Shown: positions 31,561-40,143 of the stretch, piece after piece
Numbering within the stretch: the stretch's first letter is position 1
Layout of the letters: each line of letters starts with the position of its first letter
From: Legionella israelensis
Lineage (GTDB): Bacteria; Pseudomonadota; Gammaproteobacteria; Legionellales; Legionellaceae
Direction of reading: 5' to 3'
Length of the DNA stretch: 64,000 bases
NCBI RefSeq assembly: GCF_004571175.1
Contig: NZ_CP038273.1
Span: 186,001 to 250,000 of the forward strand
Translations under genes and position numbers: made by a program
Notes under the pieces: generated by a model
The model's input: only the letters and a program-made list of their open reading frames with translations
Databases searched by the model: none
Told to the model about the DNA's origin: nothing

Positions 31561-34029
31561 TTATACCATTTCTGTTAACAAATTATCCTCCAGGGATTTA
31601 GTGGCAAGCTTTACCACATTTCGACTTAATTCATCACTGGCAAAATCATCCACAGCAATAACCTGCTGTCTTGCTGCTTCTGCTTTATATAGTTGGTCCG
31701 CTTCTTCATCAGAAATAAGGTCGAGCTCTCTGGCTTCTTTGATTTGATCCAAAAAACTTGGAGTTTGTAATAAACCCTCTTTGGCAGCTTTTATAATTTT
31801 TCTCTCCAGATCAACAGTGGAGCAAATTAATTGAAAGGCAGCTTCAAGTCGACCCACAGGGCAATTCTCTATAGAATCTTTAAAAACCAAACGGGTCAAA
31901 CGATTACGAACTTCATTGGGTTCAGAAATTATTTGTGCAAGTTTTTGACCTAACTTATCTTCCGGCTTATGGCGACGACGACCAAAAGGAAGAAGAATAA
32001 CTTTTAGCATAATTTTTGCCCATTTGCGATTGAAGTTTGTTATAACACCACTCATGGCATGCTCACATTCATAAAGCATTTGCTGGCAACACCATTGCAC
32101 CAATGGTAAGTCTGAAACAGGCTCATGATCTTCATGAAAACGCTTTAGTACAGCAGAAACCAGATAAAGAGTACTCAACATATCACCTAATCGAGCCGAT
32201 ATTTTCTCTTTTCGTTTAAGATCACCGCCAATAACAGACATGCAGAAATCAGCCAGAAAAGCCAGGTTAGCACTGTAACGATGAACCAACTGATAATAAC
32301 GCTTGACGGAACTGGCTGGTGTTTTCGACCAGCGTGCATCGGTTATGGAGAAAACAATGGATTTGGTTAAATTCGACAGAACAAACCCGGCATGGGCAAA
32401 GAATGTTTTATCAAAAGATACCAAATCATGATTCCTGACACTTTCCAGCTCTTTGAAAATGTAGGGGTGGCATCGAATGGCACCCTGGCCAAAAATAATC
32501 AAGCTTCGTGTTAAAATATTTGCTCCCTCTACCGTTATGCTAATGGGTGCTCCTTGATAGCCCCTTCCCAAATAATTATTGGGACCCAGACAAATTCCCT
32601 TACCTCCATGAACATCCATGGCATCCAGTGCAATTTGTCGCGCCCGTTCTGTAGTATGATATTTCAGAATTGCGCCTGCAACGGATGGTTTGGCGCCATG
32701 ATCAATAGCTGCTGCCGTCATGGTTAATGCAGCATCGATCAAATAAGTATATCCGGCAATACGTGCCAAAGGTTCTTCAATCCCTTCAAATTTCGCAATG
32801 GGCTGGTTGAACTGTTTTCTTACCCTTGCATAAGCTCCTGTCGTTAATGCCGCCGCCTGAGCGCCTCCCAAAGCACTTGAAGGTAAAGAAATCGCTCTTC
32901 CTGCACTAAGACATTCCATCAGCATGCGCCAGCCCTGTCCTGCCATTGCAGCACCGCCAATCAAATAATCCATTGGAATAAAAACATCTTTTCCTTGTGT
33001 CGGTCCATTTAAAAAAGCAGAATTAAGAGGAAAATGGCGGCGGCCTTTAACAACACCAGGAGTATGAGCAGGAATTAAAGCGCAACTTATTCCAATGTCA
33101 ACTTTATTACCCAAAAGATGCTCGGGATCATACAGCCTGAATGCTAAACCAATCACTGTGGCTATAGGACATAAGGTGATATAACGCTTGTTCCAGCTCA
33201 GTTTTATGCCAACAACCTCTTCCTCATTAAATTCTTGCCGGCAAACAATCCCTTTATCAGGAATAGAGGCCGCATCAGAGCCGGCATCTGGGGCAGTTAA
33301 TGCAAAACACGGTATTTCCTGACCATCGGCCAAACGAGGTAAATAATAGCTCTTTTGTTCTTCTGTGCCATATTTTAGTAATAACTCTGCTGGACCTAAT
33401 GAATTTGGTACAGATATGGAAGTAGCCACTGTAATCGATCGGCCATAGATTTTTGTCAGTATTGACATTTGGGCTGTGGCAGAAAATTCAAGCCCGCCAT
33501 ATTTTTTGGGGATAATCATCCCCAAAAAACCTTTTTCTTTAATAAATGCCCATACTTCTTCCGGCATATCCGTTCTATTATGGGTAATATCCCAATCGTC
33601 AATCATGCGGCATAATTCATTGACTGGACCATCCATAAAAGCCTGTTCTTCTTCACTTAATTGAACAGTCGGTGAGTTTCTCAGTGTCTTGAAATCCGGA
33701 GCACCAGAAAAAATCTCGCCTTCCCAGCTTACCGTCCCTGCTTCTAAGGCTTCTCTTTCGGTCGAAGACATAGACGGCATGGATTTCGAAATCAATTTAA
33801 ACAAATGTTGAGAGATCAACTGGCGTCTCAATGGCTTTATATTAAGAAACACCAACATAGTGAGAGACGCGAGCAAGAATAACTTTGTTATAGCACCCGG
33901 TTCTACATATTTGAGGATCAGTGCAGAAAATAGAGTAAAACTGATAGCCCAAACTGAAAGAGAGGCCCGTTTATATAATAAATACACTCCAAACCCGATA
34001 GCAGCAATCATGAATATACTTTGTAACAC
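31561..34029 (-). CDS. fadE: Acyl-CoA dehydrogenase FadE
   Basis: FadE makes the first oxidation of acyl-CoA in beta-oxidation and is membrane-associated. The 822-residue protein has an N-terminal hydrophobic segment (FMIAAIGFGVYLLY), a typical FadE pattern, then the ACAD core (FALTAPDAGSDAASIPDKG) and the DVHGGKGICLGPNNYLGRGY region. The C-terminal half has the long FadE-specific helical domain. I chose the GTG at 34029 because AGGAGAGG lies just upstream; an earlier ATG at 34086 has no ribosome site. It works with FadD (1691). Confidence 0.93.
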   Translation of the reverse strand: MLQSIFMIAAIGFGVYLLYKRASLSVWAISFTLFSALILKYVEPGAITKLFLLASLTMLVFLNIKPLRRQLISQHLFKLISKSMPSMSSTEREALEAGTVSWEGEIFSGAPDFKTLRNSPTVQLSEEEQAFMDGPVNELCRMIDDWDITHNRTDMPEEVWAFIKEKGFLGMIIPKKYGGLEFSATAQMSILTKIYGRSITVATSISVPNSLGPAELLLKYGTEEQKSYYLPRLADGQEIPCFALTAPDAGSDAASIPDKGIVCRQEFNEEEVVGIKLSWNKRYITLCPIATVIGLAFRLYDPEHLLGNKVDIGISCALIPAHTPGVVKGRRHFPLNSAFLNGPTQGKDVFIPMDYLIGGAAMAGQGWRMLMECLSAGRAISLPSSALGGAQAAALTTGAYARVRKQFNQPIAKFEGIEEPLARIAGYTYLIDAALTMTAAAIDHGAKPSVAGAILKYHTTERARQIALDAMDVHGGKGICLGPNNYLGRGYQGAPISITVEGANILTRSLIIFGQGAIRCHPYIFKELESVRNHDLVSFDKTFFAHAGFVLSNLTKSIVFSITDARWSKTPASSVKRYYQLVHRYSANLAFLADFCMSVIGGDLKRKEKISARLGDMLSTLYLVSAVLKRFHEDHEPVSDLPLVQWCCQQMLYECEHAMSGVITNFNRKWAKIMLKVILLPFGRRRHKPEDKLGQKLAQIISEPNEVRNRLTRLVFKDSIENCPVGRLEAAFQLICSTVDLERKIIKAAKEGLLQTPSFLDQIKEARELDLISDEEADQLYKAEAARQQVIAVDDFASDELSRNVVKLATKSLEDNLLTEMV

Positions 34030-34160
34030 GATCCTCTCCTTTTGTTTTGCGTTGTCAGCGTTGTTGTTACAATTAAATTCTATCATTACGAAAAAAATAC
34101 CCGAGGAAATAAACCCAGTTTATTCTTGGGAATTTTTTACAATGATAGAGTGACTTATCC

Positions 34161-34949
34161 TTAAATTATAGCATCCACCACATGCATAATTTTTTGAGCT
34201 ACAGTTTGTGGGTATTCCATTGGAAACAAATGAGTACCCTTTGTTGCAAAGCACTGTATACCAAACTTCTTTTTCATATATCTTAGATCCATTTTATCTA
34301 CTATATTTGTTTTGTCACCATATATTAAGGCAACAGGTACTGTTAATTTTCCTTTATAATGGGGCAAAGTGTGTGGAATGGTTCTATAGATACGGTATTC
34401 AATATCTTTATCAAAGCGTAAATGAAACCTATCTTCTCGTTTTTCCAGCCCATAATTCACATAATCTTGTAAACATTCTTCACTGAATGTTTTAAATAAA
34501 TCACGAGTTTTTAAATAAGCCAGCACTTGTTCTTTATTTTGCCAATGTTGGCGTCTTCCGCGCGTTCTGAATGCCGGAGTAACACGATCAATCACACCTA
34601 ATACCTTTGCCAATCGAACCATACTGGATTTAAACGGGCCAATAAAAGGGGAATCCAACATAATAACGGCTTTAAATAAACCGGGCTCTTCTATAGCTGC
34701 CAGCAAGCTTAGGATACCACCAAGAGAATGGCCAAGAGCAATAACCGGTTGTTGTTTCCCTTGTGCACGAACACTGGTTAATATCTCATTAACAAGATAA
34801 TTCCAGTTTTCTGTAACCGGGAAACCAGGATCATGGCCTATACGATCGATATAACAATAATTGAATTTGTTTGCCAGCTCTGTCAGAAGTTGCTTATAAC
34901 ACATAGCAGGAAAACCGTTTCCATGTGCAAAATGAATTAAATCTTTCAC
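34161..34949 (-). CDS. Alpha/beta-fold hydrolase
   Basis: The 262-residue protein starts with the HAHGNGFP-type block (LIHFAHGNGFPAMCY) that acts as oxyanion loop and carries the nucleophile elbow ALGHSLGG. The acid is likely in LIYGDKTNIVDK and the base His in TKGTHLFPMEYP, giving a complete triad. Substrate cannot be told. It starts with GTG overlapping the stop of the DUF1189 gene by 4 bases and ends the ugp operon, so lipid or glycerophosphodiester-related hydrolysis is a reasonable guess, not a finding. Confidence 0.8.
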   Translation of the reverse strand: MKDLIHFAHGNGFPAMCYKQLLTELANKFNYCYIDRIGHDPGFPVTENWNYLVNEILTSVRAQGKQQPVIALGHSLGGILSLLAAIEEPGLFKAVIMLDSPFIGPFKSSMVRLAKVLGVIDRVTPAFRTRGRRQHWQNKEQVLAYLKTRDLFKTFSEECLQDYVNYGLEKREDRFHLRFDKDIEYRIYRTIPHTLPHYKGKLTVPVALIYGDKTNIVDKMDLRYMKKKFGIQCFATKGTHLFPMEYPQTVAQKIMHVVDAII

Positions 34950-35821
34950 TGACGGACTACTCGTCGACTTTCGCGTTTCAAAAACATGAGAGCAAAAGCA
35001 AAGTATATGGATAAAATAATCAGCAGAATAAGCCCCGCAGCGGGAATTCTGATAGGCAGGGACAAGACCACTAAAAAGAATAAAATGGCTGGAGTTCCCG
35101 CTACCATGAGCAAACGACAGGATTGTTTAAAGCTGATTTTGAAAGTAAAAAAGACTTGTGAGAACACCTGTCCTAATAAAGCCAGTACCGGTATAAAAAT
35201 AGCAAACATGACATAAAAGAAGCCTATGACAACAGGCGGCACTAAAGCGATAAAAAGATACTTAAGCGATATAACCTGACTATTTTTCAACCATTCCTCG
35301 CCGTTAAAAACCTGGTTCATGTTTTTATCCAGTTTTTCCACATATACCGACTGACTGTCGGAACTGTCCTGCAAAGTATATTGCAGAGGTGATTGGGGTG
35401 TTCGGAAATAAAGCTTGTTTTTGGTTATCAAAATACTCGCCTCTGGATAATTTTGGCTTAAATTTGAAATGGTGCCTGTTGTGTCAATAATGACCTGAAC
35501 TTTGCCTTTTTCATTTTTTACGAAGTAAGGCATAGGTTTGTCAAAATTGACTTCTCCATTTTGAATATACAAAGTCGGTATTTTTCTCAGTGGCTCAACA
35601 ATCTGTTGAGTGTAAAAGCGATTAAAATAAGCAATGGTCTGTACAGTTAAAGGAATTGAAAATAAAACAATAACCAATAGTAAATACAAAAAGCCGAATC
35701 CTTTCCATCGCTTACCAACATCAATGTATAATCGGCTCGAATAAAATGCTCGATATAAAGCCTGCCAGTAACCAAATACGGGCTTATCAATAGGTTTAAG
35801 ACCAGCTTTTTCTTTTTTCAT
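34946..35821 (-). CDS. DUF1189 membrane protein
   Basis: The 291-residue protein has one transmembrane helix near residues 43-63 (FLYLLLVIVLFSIPLTV), a large soluble domain of about 120 residues, then about three to four helices in the C-terminal third. The N-terminal YSSRLYIDVGKRWKGFGFLY matches DUF1189 proteins. Function unknown. GGAG lies 8 bases before the ATG at 35821. It is directly downstream of ugpC and overlaps the hydrolase gene, so it is probably part of the same transcript. Confidence 0.75.
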   Translation of the reverse strand: MKKEKAGLKPIDKPVFGYWQALYRAFYSSRLYIDVGKRWKGFGFLYLLLVIVLFSIPLTVQTIAYFNRFYTQQIVEPLRKIPTLYIQNGEVNFDKPMPYFVKNEKGKVQVIIDTTGTISNLSQNYPEASILITKNKLYFRTPQSPLQYTLQDSSDSQSVYVEKLDKNMNQVFNGEEWLKNSQVISLKYLFIALVPPVVIGFFYVMFAIFIPVLALLGQVFSQVFFTFKISFKQSCRLLMVAGTPAILFFLVVLSLPIRIPAAGLILLIILSIYFAFALMFLKRESRRVVRQ

Positions 35822-35824
35822 CAA

Positions 35825-36907
35825 TCAATCTCCGACACGCTCGCCTGTCTTTAAATCGAATAAATGGACTTTTTTATCCGGTAGACCGATATAAATAGAT
35901 TCATCCTGGAATTTCCAATCTGCCGGCACTCTTATTGTCACATCAATGCCCTGACATAAATCAGTTGCCTGGACCAGCTTATCTGCTCCCATGTCATCTA
36001 TATATTTAATCTTAGCTTTTATACAATTCTTGTCTTCATCGGATTTCACCAGCCAGTGTTCCGGCCTGACAGCCATTAACAACTCCTGTGCGAGTGAGAT
36101 TTCATCAGACCGACTTGATAAGGTATAAGACAAACCTATGCTCGTTTCAATATTTTTTCCTTGCGCACATAGGCGGGCAGGAAAAAAATTCATGGGATAA
36201 TGTCCAGTAAACCCTGCAACAAAAACAGAAGCCGGTTTTTGATAAATCTCTTGCGGTGTACCTACCTGTTCGATATAACCTTTGTTGAGAATAACAATGC
36301 GATCAGCCATTGTCATAGCTTCTGTCTGATCATGCGTTACATATAAACATGTGGTTTTAAGTTGTTGATGAAGTTTTTTTATCTCATGGCGCATTTCAGT
36401 ACGTAATTTTGCATCAAGATTAGATAGGGGTTCATCAAATAAAAAAACCGCTGGAGAACGCACAATGGCTCGTCCCATGGCAACACGCTGTCTTTGTCCT
36501 CCGGATAATTCCTTCGGTTTACGACATAAAAATTCTTTAAGTTGCAACATTTCAACGGCTTCTTCAACCCGCTTGAATATTTCCTGTTTTTTTAATCGCC
36601 TCATTTTCAAGCCATAAGCCATATTGTCAAATACGGTCATATGAGGATAAAGGGCATAACTTTGAAAAACCATTGCCATATCTCGTTTGGAGGCAGGAGT
36701 TTTGTTAACACATTGATTATTAATTAATATTTCCCCACTACTCACTGAGTCCAATCCGGCAACCAACCTTAATAAGGTTGACTTACCGCAGCCGGAAGGG
36801 CCAACGACAGCCATAAATTCTCCTTTTTCAATGCTTAAATTAATTTCATTGAGAATGGAGTGAGGCTTAATGTGCTTGCTGACATTTATTAGACTAACCG
36901 CAGCCAT
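35825..36907 (-). CDS. ugpC: Sugar/glycerol-3-phosphate ABC transporter ATPase UgpC
   Basis: The 360-residue MalK-type ATPase has Walker A GPSGCGKSTL, the signature LSGGQRQRVAMGRAIVR, Walker B VFLFDEPLSNLD and a C-terminal TOBE regulatory domain. With the two permeases upstream it should energise uptake of glycerol-3-phosphate or glycerophosphodiesters. The Ugp assignment rests on the permeases and length. MalK/UgpC proteins can serve several transporters, so substrate is moderately certain. Confidence 0.85.
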   Translation of the reverse strand: MAAVSLINVSKHIKPHSILNEINLSIEKGEFMAVVGPSGCGKSTLLRLVAGLDSVSSGEILINNQCVNKTPASKRDMAMVFQSYALYPHMTVFDNMAYGLKMRRLKKQEIFKRVEEAVEMLQLKEFLCRKPKELSGGQRQRVAMGRAIVRSPAVFLFDEPLSNLDAKLRTEMRHEIKKLHQQLKTTCLYVTHDQTEAMTMADRIVILNKGYIEQVGTPQEIYQKPASVFVAGFTGHYPMNFFPARLCAQGKNIETSIGLSYTLSSRSDEISLAQELLMAVRPEHWLVKSDEDKNCIKAKIKYIDDMGADKLVQATDLCQGIDVTIRVPADWKFQDESIYIGLPDKKVHLFDLKTGERVGD

Positions 36908-36910
36908 ATT

Positions 36911-37870
36911 TTACTTGAGCCCCTTTTCAAACCAATACTGCATCAACATAACTACCATACAGGGTGGCACCAAAGCAATAATTGCCATGGTCATAATATA
37001 ATGCCATTGAGGTACCTGATCAGCCACTCCTACCACATAACGAATACCCATTACAATAGTTGCCATATCCGGTTCTGTAGTGATAACGAGTGGCCATAAA
37101 TACTGATTCCAGCCATACACAAATAAAATAACAAATAATGCCGCCATCTGCGTTCGTGATAAAGGTAGCAAAATATCCCAAAAAAAGCGAAGCGGCCCTG
37201 CACCGTCAAGTTTTGCCGCATCAACCAGTTCACTTGGCACAGTTTTAAAAAACTGTCGAAATAAAAAAGTAGCTGTTGCCGAAGCCATGAGAGGCAAAGT
37301 GAGTCCGGAATATGAGTTTAGCCAGCCAAATGAAGCAATGACCTGAAAGGTGGGAACGATTCTTACTTCCACAGGCAACATCATGGTGGAAAAGATGAGA
37401 GCAAAACAATATTTTTTAAATGGAAAATCAAAATAGACCAAAGCAAAGGCTGAGCATAAAGCAAGAACAATTTTACCGCCGGCAATAAGAAGTGCCATGA
37501 TTAAACTGTTCCATAACATATTTAAAATTGGTTCACCGCCGGTCACAGCTAAGCCTGAGGTTAATACAGTTTTCATGTTTTTAAAAAACTCAGTCCCTGG
37601 CCATAGAGGTAAAGGTGTGTGCATTAAGGCAGAACCTTCATGAGTGGCAGCCACCAAAGCCAAATACAATGGTAAAAAAAGCATTATTACAAACAGAGAT
37701 AAAAAGATATGAGGAATCAGAGTCTGTAGACATTTTGTTAGTTTGAGCCCCAAGACCTTGATTTTCGAGCATTGCAGCACAGCATATGAGCACCGACGCA
37801 CAAAAAATCGAGATGTTGTGGCCAAGACAGCAGAAATGTTTACAGGCAATGATTTTTTTATGAGACTCAT
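36911..37870 (-). CDS. ugpE: Glycerol-3-phosphate ABC transporter permease UgpE
   Basis: The 319-residue membrane protein has six predicted helices and the ABC permease EAA loop ELVDAAKLDGAGPLRFFWDI. It resembles UgpE, but carries about 35 extra N-terminal residues before the first helix, so a later start is possible (for example near LGLKLTKCLQ). Its ATG overlaps the ugpA stop by 4 bases. Confidence 0.85.
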   Translation of the reverse strand: MSLIKKSLPVNISAVLATTSRFFVRRCSYAVLQCSKIKVLGLKLTKCLQTLIPHIFLSLFVIMLFLPLYLALVAATHEGSALMHTPLPLWPGTEFFKNMKTVLTSGLAVTGGEPILNMLWNSLIMALLIAGGKIVLALCSAFALVYFDFPFKKYCFALIFSTMMLPVEVRIVPTFQVIASFGWLNSYSGLTLPLMASATATFLFRQFFKTVPSELVDAAKLDGAGPLRFFWDILLPLSRTQMAALFVILFVYGWNQYLWPLVITTEPDMATIVMGIRYVVGVADQVPQWHYIMTMAIIALVPPCMVVMLMQYWFEKGLK

Positions 37871-38745
37871 TTATAATGAACCTTGTTTTCGATAAATTTA
37901 AATTGCACTAAAGTCAATCCCACCACTATCAACATCAACAAAACTGACTGTGCCGATGAGCTGCCTACATCCATACCTATAAATCCATCTTGATATACTT
38001 TATAAATTAAATTGGTGGTACTGTTTCCTGGTCCTCCATGAGTCATGACGTGAATAATACCAAAAGTCTCAAAAAACCCGTAAATCAGATTCATAATAAG
38101 GAGAAAAAAAGTGGTAGGTGAAAGCAAGGGGAAAATGATTTGGTAAAAGCGACGCCAGCTAGAGGCCCCATCAAGAATTGCTGCATCAATTAGTGATTGT
38201 GGAATGGCTTTAATGGCAGCAAAATAAAATAAAAAATTATAGCTGAATTGCTGCCAGCTTGCTGTCAACACCACAACAGAAATTGCCTGCAGCGGATTTT
38301 TAAGATAATCAAAATCTATACCTACTTTTTGCAAAATCTGTGCCAGCCAACCCAGGGTCGGATGGCATAAAAAACGCCATAAGATGGCAGCTACAGCAGG
38401 AGCAACGGCATAAGGCCAGATGAGCATGGATTTATAAATAGCCTGACTCTTTTGTCGTTGTTGAACAAGGTAAGCTAAAAGCAAGCCAAATCCCATGGTT
38501 AATATTGTGACAAAAAAGGCGATGATGAATGTGATCCAAACGGCTTTACCATAAGCAGGATCATGAAACAGGTCTAAATAATTAGCGAAACCAGCAAAAT
38601 GACGATTCAAACCAAAAGGGTCGGAATAAAAAAAAGATTGCATCACAGCGCTGAAAGCTGGCCATATAAAAAACACCAAAGTGACCAGCAACTGGGGAAC
38701 AATAAAAAACCAGGCTGTTTTATAGTGCTTAAGATAACTTGCCAT
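37867..38745 (-). CDS. ugpA: Glycerol-3-phosphate ABC transporter permease UgpA
   Basis: The 292-residue permease starts YKTAWFFIVPQLLVTLVFFI and has the EAA loop SLIDAAILDGASSWRRFYQI and the C-terminal MTHGGPGNSTTNLIYKVYQD signature of UgpA-type permeases. It heads the ugpA-ugpE-ugpC-DUF1189-hydrolase unit. The substrate-binding protein gene ugpB, usually adjacent, is not in this operon. Confidence 0.87.
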   Translation of the reverse strand: MASYLKHYKTAWFFIVPQLLVTLVFFIWPAFSAVMQSFFYSDPFGLNRHFAGFANYLDLFHDPAYGKAVWITFIIAFFVTILTMGFGLLLAYLVQQRQKSQAIYKSMLIWPYAVAPAVAAILWRFLCHPTLGWLAQILQKVGIDFDYLKNPLQAISVVVLTASWQQFSYNFLFYFAAIKAIPQSLIDAAILDGASSWRRFYQIIFPLLSPTTFFLLIMNLIYGFFETFGIIHVMTHGGPGNSTTNLIYKVYQDGFIGMDVGSSSAQSVLLMLIVVGLTLVQFKFIENKVHYK

Positions 38746-38853
38746 CAGGCAACCAGATTACTTGCATAATCGCAAAGTATATCGACTTCAAAATAGGAAT
38801 CCAAGCTTTCTATAGTTCCGGTACGGCTTTTTATTATTTTGCGCATCATTTAA

Positions 38854-40143
38854 TCATGTTTTTAATTTTTGCAGTTTTAGAGTACGACGTAAGAGCTGGG
38901 TATAAATAGGTGGATTACCGGCCAACTGGACAATAGTGGTTGAGGTCAAGCAGGTTACCATTAAGGGTAAAATCAATAAATAATTCTGCGTCATTTCCAC
39001 TACCAATATAATACCGGTAACTGGCGCACGAACAGCTGCAGCAAAAAGTGCACCCATTCCTGCTACAGCAAACATACCAGAATGTACAGACAAGTCATGA
39101 ATCAGCGGTTGAAACATATGAGAAAAAGCAAGTCCAAGCAAAGTTCCAAGAGCAAGCATTGGAGCAAAAATACCTCCAGGAACACTGGTCGAATAGCACA
39201 TCATGGTCGTGACAAAGCGAATCAGAATCAATAAACACAACACATTGAAACCAAGTGGCATCGCTAAAGAATTCTGAATAATACTGTACCCTCCACCCAC
39301 AGCATCAGGATAAACACTCGCTAAATACCCTACCAGAGCACCGACAAAAGGCACATACAATATTCGCAGCCATCTATGAAGTAAATCCAGATTATTAAGA
39401 GTACTCATTAGTATTTTATTAAACAACAGGCCAACAAAACCAACAAGAATTCCAAAAAGGAAAAAAAGCCAGAGTGAGCCCATATCGGGAGGAGAAAAAA
39501 TATTCATTGGAATCGCAGGATGTGCACCCATAATCAAATGTAAAGTGATAACTGCCATTACGCAACAAATAGCAACCATTTTAAAATTGGTAAAGGAAAA
39601 ATTAAACTCATTGCGCATTTCTTCAAGCACAAACAGCACTCCTGCCAAAGGAGCATTAAAAGCTGTTGCAAGTCCAGCAGCAGCTCCAGCAGCAATCAAA
39701 GTATCTCGACGATGTCTTGGAATATGCATTAAGTCACCAAACATTTCACCGAGATTGCCGCCCATTTGAATCGTTGGACCTTCACGACCTATCACCATTT
39801 TGGCAGAAATGGCCAAAACACCGGCAAAAAATTTCACAGGAATTAATCGCTTCCAGAAAATAGGCCGTTCATGCAATAAAGAACCTTCAATTTCCTGGAC
39901 ACCGCTGCCCGATGCTTCAGGAGCATAATATTTAACTAAAATCCATGCCATCACGACCATGATCATGGAAGTTAATGCAGACATCAGAGGCACAGGCCAA
40001 CCCATGCTTTGAAAAAAATTGAAAAAAATAACCAGTACATCATTCAAACCACTGATGGCCAGTTGAAATAACGAGCCAATAAGTCCAGTAGCAATTCCAA
40101 GAAGAATGGAAATACCATATATAATCAGTAGCTTATCACGCAT
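38854..40143 (-). CDS. clcA: ClC-family chloride/proton antiporter or channel
   Basis: The 429-residue membrane protein has ClC selectivity sequences: ASGSGVQEIEG, with the GSGIP loop altered to GSGVQ, GREGPTIQMGGNLGEMF and PGGIFAPMLALGTLLG. The gating Glu is in GREGP. Such proteins support acid resistance by Cl-/H+ exchange. The start overlaps the end of trpE(G) by 8 bases, so cotranscription is likely although the functions are not obviously related. Confidence 0.88.
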   Translation of the reverse strand: MRDKLLIIYGISILLGIATGLIGSLFQLAISGLNDVLVIFFNFFQSMGWPVPLMSALTSMIMVVMAWILVKYYAPEASGSGVQEIEGSLLHERPIFWKRLIPVKFFAGVLAISAKMVIGREGPTIQMGGNLGEMFGDLMHIPRHRRDTLIAAGAAAGLATAFNAPLAGVLFVLEEMRNEFNFSFTNFKMVAICCVMAVITLHLIMGAHPAIPMNIFSPPDMGSLWLFFLFGILVGFVGLLFNKILMSTLNNLDLLHRWLRILYVPFVGALVGYLASVYPDAVGGGYSIIQNSLAMPLGFNVLCLLILIRFVTTMMCYSTSVPGGIFAPMLALGTLLGLAFSHMFQPLIHDLSVHSGMFAVAGMGALFAAAVRAPVTGIILVVEMTQNYLLILPLMVTCLTSTTIVQLAGNPPIYTQLLRRTLKLQKLKT

